The translations under genes and the position numbers were made by a program. From UBA7672 sp965279085 (lineage in GTDB: Bacteria > Pseudomonadota > Alphaproteobacteria > Caulobacterales > Hyphomonadaceae): DNA of 64,000 nucleotides. Each line of letters opens with the position of its first letter. Position 1 is the first letter of the stretch. Positions 59,085-64,000 of this stretch are shown one piece after another. The notes under the pieces were generated by a model. The model saw nothing but the letters and a program-made list of their open reading frames with translations. It did no database searches and was not told where the DNA came from. Location of the stretch: assembly GCA_965279085.1 (NCBI GenBank), contig OZ257149.1:3472001-3536000 (forward strand), in the 5' to 3' direction.

Positions 59085-59113
59085 GCTATATGGGCGCCCC
59101 CGAGTCCAGTCAA
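59085..59113 (-). promoter_or_regulatory. Sigma-70-type promoter of the F0 ATP synthase operon
   Basis: On the minus strand TTGACT (59113-59108), 17-bp spacer, TATAGC (59090-59085). Start of transcription would be near 59078, leaving a leader of about 78 nt before atpI. Confidence 0.6.
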
Positions 59114-59213
59114 GCAAATGTCACGACGATTCCGGGCCGTAGAGCCTTGAAATAGAAGTGGAATTCCGCGTGCCATTACGCCGCAGCGAAAGCAGGCCAC
59201 TCAGCGGTTGAGT

Positions 59214-61208
59214 CTAGTGGGTCGTGTGAGCGCGCGCGCCGCCGAGGAGGCGGTCGATTTCCCGCGCCAGCTCGCGCTGGGAATAGGGCTTGCCGAGGCG
59301 GGGCAGGTCGATGCTCCCGCCCTTGGGAAGCTCGGCATAGCCGGTGGCCAGCAGGATCGGGAGATCGGGCTTCAGCTTGCGGACGGCTTCGGCCAACTGG
59401 GCGCCGTTCATGCCTGGCATGGCGAAGTCGGTGATCATCAGGTCGACGCCGCCGTTCGACTGGAGCGCTTCAAGGGCGCTGGCCCCCGAATTGGCCTCGA
59501 TCACGTGGTGGCCAAGGTCTTCGAGCATGTCGGCCGTGCTCATGGCGATGAGGACGTCATCATCAACCAGCAGGATGCGGGCGTGAGTAGCGGGCGCGAT
59601 CTCGGCAACGTCCTCGACCGGCGGTGCTTCCTCGATCACGGCCGATGTCACGGGGAGGAAGATGTCTGCGCGCGTGCCTTTGCCCGGTTCGCTGCTGAGG
59701 CGGAGCGCGCCGTTCAGCTGCACGGCGAGGCCATGGATCATCGACAGGCCCAGGCCGGTGCCCTTGCCGAGTTCCTTGGTGGAGAAGAATGGCTCGATTG
59801 CGCGGCTCAGCGTGTCGGCGTCCATGCCGACGCCGGTATCGGTGACGGACAGGCGGACATAGCGGCCGGGCGCGAGGTCTTCCTGCCGGTCGAGCTTCAC
59901 GACATCGGCGCTTATGACGACGGCGCCGCCATCAGGCATTGCGTCGCGCGCGTTGACGACAAGGTTGAGCAGGGCGAGCTCGAGCTGGTTGGCGTCGACC
60001 ATCGCCAGCAACAGGTTGTTCGCGAGATCGAAGGTGAGCTCGATATCGGGGCCCAGCGATCGCTCAAGCAGGCTACGCATGCCTTCGACCAGCGAGCTGA
60101 TGCTGGCCGGCTCGACCGTGAGGCTCTGGCGGCGGGCGAAGGCGAGCAGACGTTGCGTCAGCGCCGCGCCTCGTTTGGCACCCTGCGTTGCGCCATCGAT
60201 CAGGCGCGCGGCGCGCGGGTCATCGTGCGTGTGCTTGCGCAGGAGATCGAGATTGGAAAGCACAGCCATCAGCAGGTTGTTGAAGTCGTGCGCCACGCCG
60301 CCGGTGAGTTGGCCGATGACTTCCATTTTTTGGGCCTGGCGTAGTTGTTCTTCCAGTTCCAGTCGTTGGTGTGCTTCTTCCAGTACTTGTGCGTGTGTGC
60401 GTTCCAGTTCGGTGGTGCGTTCGGCGACGCGGCGTTCGAGCCATTCGTTCGACTGGCGGAGGGAAGCTTCCGCTTCTTTCCGGTCTGTAATGTCCATGGC
60501 GACGCCCACGAGACCGCGGGTTGCTCCGGCCGGATCCTTCAGCACGCGGCCATTGACCTGGACCCAGTGCAGGCTGCCGTCGGGCCAGACCGTGCGGTAT
60601 TCGATATTGTAATCTTCGCCGCCACGGATGCTGCGATCCACCGCCGCTTGCATCTGACCGAGATCGTCCGGATGGATCATGGCGAGGAGCTGCGGGTAGG
60701 TGAACGCATCCTCTTCGCGCAGGCCATAGATCTGGCGGCAGAGGGGCGACGTCACCAGCGTTTCGGTGTCGATGTCGATCGACCATGAGCCGAGGTTGGC
60801 AGCGAGCATGGCGGTCGCGAGCTTTTCCTGGCTCTCGTGCAGTTCTTCCAGCCGGTCGCGCGCTTCGTACTGGCGGAGCCGCGCTTTCTGGGCGGTGCGC
60901 GCCATACTGGCGAAAGTGGTTGGATGGAAGGGGCGTTCGAGGAAGGTGATGTTGCCGAGCATGTCGGCGAGCCTTGCGGAGGACGGGTTGTTTTCGGGGC
61001 CGCCACCCCTTTGCGTCAGCACGATAAAGGGCAGGTCGGACCATGCGGCCTGGGCGTCGACCCATGACCGCAGGGGGGCGACATCGGCGCCGCGCATCGA
61101 CTCTTCCGACATGACGACGAGAGTCACGTTCCAGCCAAGGCCGGCCACGAGCGAGGCCAGATCCGGACATGCAGCGGCGGGTATGCCCGCCTCATGGAGC
61201 AGCGCCAC
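59214..61208 (-). CDS. Hybrid histidine kinase / response regulator partnered with KaiC
   Basis: 664 residues from the GTG at 61208. Domains in order: a receiver-like N-terminal domain (about 1-110, without clear phospho-Asp), coiled coil, PAS (about 135-245), HisKA with GGVAHDFNNLLMAVLSNLDLL (about 310-330), HATPase (NLVVNARDAMPDGG; GKGTGLGLSMIHG), and a C-terminal receiver (about 545-655: LLVDDD, phospho-Asp in MITDFAMPG, Lys in LGKPYS). The N-terminal domain seems to begin upstream of this GTG (residues LVFAPHGRDAQLA), possibly from a CTG at 61247. Cytoplasmic. Lies directly downstream of the KaiC-like gene. Confidence 0.9.
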   Translation of the reverse strand: MALLHEAGIPAAACPDLASLVAGLGWNVTLVVMSEESMRGADVAPLRSWVDAQAAWSDLPFIVLTQRGGGPENNPSSARLADMLGNITFLERPFHPTTFASMARTAQKARLRQYEARDRLEELHESQEKLATAMLAANLGSWSIDIDTETLVTSPLCRQIYGLREEDAFTYPQLLAMIHPDDLGQMQAAVDRSIRGGEDYNIEYRTVWPDGSLHWVQVNGRVLKDPAGATRGLVGVAMDITDRKEAEASLRQSNEWLERRVAERTTELERTHAQVLEEAHQRLELEEQLRQAQKMEVIGQLTGGVAHDFNNLLMAVLSNLDLLRKHTHDDPRAARLIDGATQGAKRGAALTQRLLAFARRQSLTVEPASISSLVEGMRSLLERSLGPDIELTFDLANNLLLAMVDANQLELALLNLVVNARDAMPDGGAVVISADVVKLDRQEDLAPGRYVRLSVTDTGVGMDADTLSRAIEPFFSTKELGKGTGLGLSMIHGLAVQLNGALRLSSEPGKGTRADIFLPVTSAVIEEAPPVEDVAEIAPATHARILLVDDDVLIAMSTADMLEDLGHHVIEANSGASALEALQSNGGVDLMITDFAMPGMNGAQLAEAVRKLKPDLPILLATGYAELPKGGSIDLPRLGKPYSQRELAREIDRLLGGARAHTTH

Positions 61209-61263
61209 GGCAAGTTGAGCGTCGCGGCCATGAGGCGCGAAGACCAGTGCCTTTTCCTGACCA

Positions 61264-62784
61264 CTACTGCGGGGGATGACGCTGCTCGCTTCCGGCCATT
61301 GCTATCGGCTTGTCCTGCTTGCCGACATAGTTCGGAACGCCTCTCAGCACGCCCTGGAATTCGTCCAGCGGTTCACCGAGAGCCAGTCCGTTGTTGGCGA
61401 TCCGGTATTCCCGGATCGTGTCTTCGTGCCAGCCGGTACGTTTCTTGATGATGGAGACGGCGCGTTTCACGCGTCCGATCGCCTCGTAATAACGCAGCAG
61501 GATCACGGTATCGGCGAGATAGGTGACGTCCACCGGCGCCTTCATGTCGCCGACAAGGCCGTGCTGGGCGACGGTCAGGAAGGTCGTGGCGCCCTGACGG
61601 TTGAGATACTGCAGCAGTTCGTGGATGTGCAGCACCAGCGAGTTCTCGTTGGGCATCGCGGCGCTGTAGCCGTTGAGGCTGTCGATCGCGACGGTCCTGG
61701 CCTTGGACTTGTCGACCACTTCGCGAACGCGGTGCGCGAATTCTCCCGGCGAAAGCTCCGCGGCGTCGACCTGTTCGATGTGCAGGTGGCCGTCATCGAC
61801 CATCTTCTGGAAATCGAAGCCCATCGTGCGGCAGCGGGCGTACATCAGACCGATTTCCTCGTCGAAGATGAACATCGCGGCTTTCTCGCCGCGCCTGACG
61901 GCGGCGGTGATGAACTGGAAGATGAACGTGCTTTTGCCCGTGCCGGCGGGGCCGAGGACGAGCACGCTCGATCCACGTTCAACGCCGCCGCCCATCAGCG
62001 CGTCGAGTTCGCCTATGCCGCTGGATATCTGCGTGCGTTCAAAGACGGTTCGGTGTTCAGCGGCAACGAGGCGCGGGAAGACATGCACGCCGCCAGTCTG
62101 GATGACAAAATCATGCCAGCCGCCGCGAAAGCGCGTGCCACGGTATTTCATGACCCGAAGGCGCCGGCGCTCCGCGCCATAGTCGGGGGCGAGCTCCTCC
62201 AGGCGGACGACGCCGTGGACGACGGAGTGAACCGTCTTGTCGAGTGAGTCCGAGGTGAGATCGTCGAGCAGGAGAACCGTGGCGCCGTTCTTCGCGAAAT
62301 AGTGCTTGAGCGCGAGGATCTGGCGGCGATAGCGCAGCGAGTTCTGCGCCAGCAGGCGGATTTCGGAGAGGCTGTCGAGCACGATGCGCTTCGGCTGCAC
62401 CCGCGCGATCGCGTCGAAGATCATCTTCGTGGTTTCGCCGAGTTCGAGGTCTGAAGAATAGAGCAGGCTCTGCTGCTTGTCGGGATCGAGCAGGCTTTCC
62501 GGCGGCACGAGTTCGAAGATGTCGATTCCGCCGTCGATGGTCCAGCCGTGGGACGAAGCGCCCGAGCGCAGCTCGTTCTCGGTTTCGGACAGCGTGATGT
62601 AGAGACCTTTTTCGCCTGCCGCGGCGCCTTCGAGCAGGAATTTGAGCGCGATGGTTGTCTTGCCCGTGCCGGGATTTCCTTCCAGCAGGTAGACGTGTCC
62701 GGGGCTGAGCCCGCCCGAGAGGATATCGTCCAGACCGGGGACGCCCACCCTGGCCTTTGGCTTGTGCAAGTCCTTGCCGCTCAC
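61264..62784 (-). CDS. kaiC: KaiC-like circadian clock-type ATPase
   Basis: 506 residues: two RecA-like KaiC domains, each with a Walker A (GNPGTGKTT at 36-44; GPAGTGKST near 275-283) and catalytic acidic pairs (second domain FDEEIGLM). Without KaiA/KaiB nearby it is not a complete cyanobacterial clock; proteobacterial KaiC proteins act in stress or timing via partner kinases. GTG at 62784 is preferred over the TTG at 62796 because GGAGGT lies just before it. The following hybrid kinase is probably its output partner. Confidence 0.9.
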   Translation of the reverse strand: MSGKDLHKPKARVGVPGLDDILSGGLSPGHVYLLEGNPGTGKTTIALKFLLEGAAAGEKGLYITLSETENELRSGASSHGWTIDGGIDIFELVPPESLLDPDKQQSLLYSSDLELGETTKMIFDAIARVQPKRIVLDSLSEIRLLAQNSLRYRRQILALKHYFAKNGATVLLLDDLTSDSLDKTVHSVVHGVVRLEELAPDYGAERRRLRVMKYRGTRFRGGWHDFVIQTGGVHVFPRLVAAEHRTVFERTQISSGIGELDALMGGGVERGSSVLVLGPAGTGKSTFIFQFITAAVRRGEKAAMFIFDEEIGLMYARCRTMGFDFQKMVDDGHLHIEQVDAAELSPGEFAHRVREVVDKSKARTVAIDSLNGYSAAMPNENSLVLHIHELLQYLNRQGATTFLTVAQHGLVGDMKAPVDVTYLADTVILLRYYEAIGRVKRAVSIIKKRTGWHEDTIREYRIANNGLALGEPLDEFQGVLRGVPNYVGKQDKPIAMAGSEQRHPPQ

Positions 62785-62940
62785 GCGGACCTCCAATCTA
62801 TAAAAAGGCCAAAATAATCAGAACAATATTGGCTGGCTCAAACATGGATCATGTCGCGCCGGAACAGGCCTTTCTCCCGCCTTGGCGTGATCTAGTTCGG
62901 GCCTGCGGTGGGGAAAGCCGACGAGTCAGCGAGGGCGGCG

Positions 62941-64000
62941 TTAGCCGTTGAGCGAAGCGTAGGCGGCTTGCAGGAGGCGGAAGCCGCGCGGGTCGCCGAC
63001 GAGGCCGGATTCCATCTTGTTCATCACGTAGGAAACACACAGCCGGGCATCGGGATCGACGACGACAGTGGAGCCGCCATAGCCGCCCCAGTAGGCGATG
63101 CGCTCGTTGGGCCCGAGCGGGAAGTCGCGCGTCGAGAGGCCGTAGCCCATGCCGAACGCGATGGGCAGGCCGAGGACGAGATCCTGCGTTGCCGATTGCC
63201 TGTCGAAGATGCGCGCGGCGCCTTCTTCCGACATGATTGTCTTGCCGAAGGCAGAGCCGCCATTCGCCATGTGGGTCTGGGCGCGAACAATACTGCGGGC
63301 GTTGCCGTGGCCGTTGGCGGCGGGGATTTCCGCCGCGCGCCAGGCGCGGGTGCGCGTCGCGCTGACGTCGGCCCGCGGGTTGGCGAAGGTGCGCGAGGCG
63401 ATGGAGCCATCGTTGCCCGTCTGGATCGTGCGGGCGGGCGGGATGAGCGCGGCCACGCGCGGCTCTGCCGCTTCAGGCGTGCCGATATGAAAGTCGACGC
63501 CCAGCGGGTCTGTGATTTCCTGACGGAAGAAATTACCGAGGGTCTGGCCCGTCACGCGGCGGACGATCTCGCCGATGAGATGGCCCTGCGTCATGGCGTG
63601 ATAGCCGGACTGCGTGCCGGGCTCCCACCACGGTGCCTGGCGAGCGAGGGCCTTCGTCATCCAGTCCCAGTCATAGAGCGCATCGCCTTCGACGCGCTCG
63701 TCCATGCCTGACAGACCAGCCGTGTGGCTGAGGAAGTGGCGGACTTCGACGCCGGCTTTTCCGTTCTGCGCGAACTCCGGCCAGTATTTCGAGGCTGGCG
63801 CGTAGAGATCGACTTCCTTGCGATCCGCCAGCAGGAGCAGGCACATCGCGGCCATCGGCTTGGTGCTGGACCAGACATTGATGATGGTGTCTTCGCGCCA
63901 GGGCTGTTGCTTGGCGGTATCGAGATGGCCGCCCCAGAGATCGACGACGAACTTGCCTTCATGCGTGATGGCGACAGAGGCGCCAACGTCATCCGCTTTG
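62941..64000 (-). CDS. Serine hydrolase, class C beta-lactamase-like (5' end outside window)
   Basis: At least 353 residues; the start lies beyond base 64000. The catalytic SxxK is visible upstream of the first internal Met (SSTKP), the Tyr motif in SGYHAMTQG, and a late GGYGGS in place of the KTG-like motif. This is the pattern of LACTB/EstB-type esterases and DD-peptidase relatives rather than true beta-lactamases. No signal peptide can be judged because the N-terminus is missing. Confidence 0.88.
   Translation of the reverse strand, partial: KADDVGASVAITHEGKFVVDLWGGHLDTAKQQPWREDTIINVWSSTKPMAAMCLLLLADRKEVDLYAPASKYWPEFAQNGKAGVEVRHFLSHTAGLSGMDERVEGDALYDWDWMTKALARQAPWWEPGTQSGYHAMTQGHLIGEIVRRVTGQTLGNFFRQEITDPLGVDFHIGTPEAAEPRVAALIPPARTIQTGNDGSIASRTFANPRADVSATRTRAWRAAEIPAANGHGNARSIVRAQTHMANGGSAFGKTIMSEEGAARIFDRQSATQDLVLGLPIAFGMGYGLSTRDFPLGPNERIAYWGGYGGSTVVVDPDARLCVSYVMNKMESGLVGDPRGFRLLQAAYASLNG

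Noticed and set aside
59208..62247. Plus-strand frames of 378 and 323 residues
   Set aside because: Antisense to the hybrid kinase and the KaiC-like gene.

Overview
The window reads as a continuous stretch of a GC-rich alphaproteobacterial chromosome. Evidence for the class: an F0 ATP synthase operon carrying both b and b' subunits, a separate zeta-type (DUF1476) ATPase inhibitor, a DUF3126 gene beside cysE, a phoR/pstB/phoU/phoB locus, an Oar-like TonB-dependent receptor, and an intergenic cluster of GANTC (CcrM-type) sites. I infer Caulobacterales, perhaps Hyphomonadaceae; the genus cannot be settled from the sequence alone. There are no rRNA or tRNA genes, no CRISPR array, no prophage and no conventional IS transposase. 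Coding density is high and both strands are used.

Layout: 0-5 kb: truncated acetyl-CoA synthetase (-), ferredoxin-NADP reductase (-), an orphan RND adaptor (+), a GT39-type membrane glycosyltransferase (-). 5-12.5 kb (+): Oar-like receptor with a clear terminator, then aguA-aguB (agmatine to putrescine), murI and a patatin-like phospholipase. 12.5-19.3 kb (-): two paralogous M13 metallopeptidase lipoproteins, a small membrane protein, an ATP-grasp ligase and folC. 19.5-25.2 kb: phosphate signalling (phoR, pstB-phoU-phoB), interrupted by an oppositely oriented indoleamine 2,3-dioxygenase-like gene and lacking pstSCA. 25.2-31 kb: purine genes purB, purC, purS and purQ interleaved with small genes (zeta inhibitor, two entericidins, DUF486, a small lipoprotein). 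31-36 kb: small secreted proteins, alpha/beta hydrolase, Dps, an M23 peptidase, trxB and an ELM1-like gene. 36-48 kb: greA, carB and, about 7 kb away, carA, with a CAP protein, an M28 peptidase, ogt, an MBL hydrolase and a GT2 between them. 48-53.8 kb: a repeat-rich accessory patch with hypothetical genes, nitroreductase, DsbA-like lipoprotein, a DUF559 nuclease bracketed by inverted palindromic repeats, NUDIX, cysE and DUF3126. 53.9-59 kb: duplicated epoxide-hydrolase-like lipoproteins, a cupin lipoprotein and the F0 operon atpI-B-E-B'-B. 59-64 kb (-): a hybrid histidine kinase downstream of a KaiC-like ATPase, then a truncated class C beta-lactamase-type serine hydrolase.

Most genes are housekeeping or envelope functions. 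The most unusual content is non-coding: at least two families of palindromic intergenic repeats. One family occurs as five half-elements whose central stems differ in sequence but stay self-complementary. The other brackets a single-gene DUF559 endonuclease cassette as near-perfect 38-bp inverted repeats, and a gene-less compound palindrome of similar architecture lies about 5 kb away. These are the best candidates for an undescribed system.
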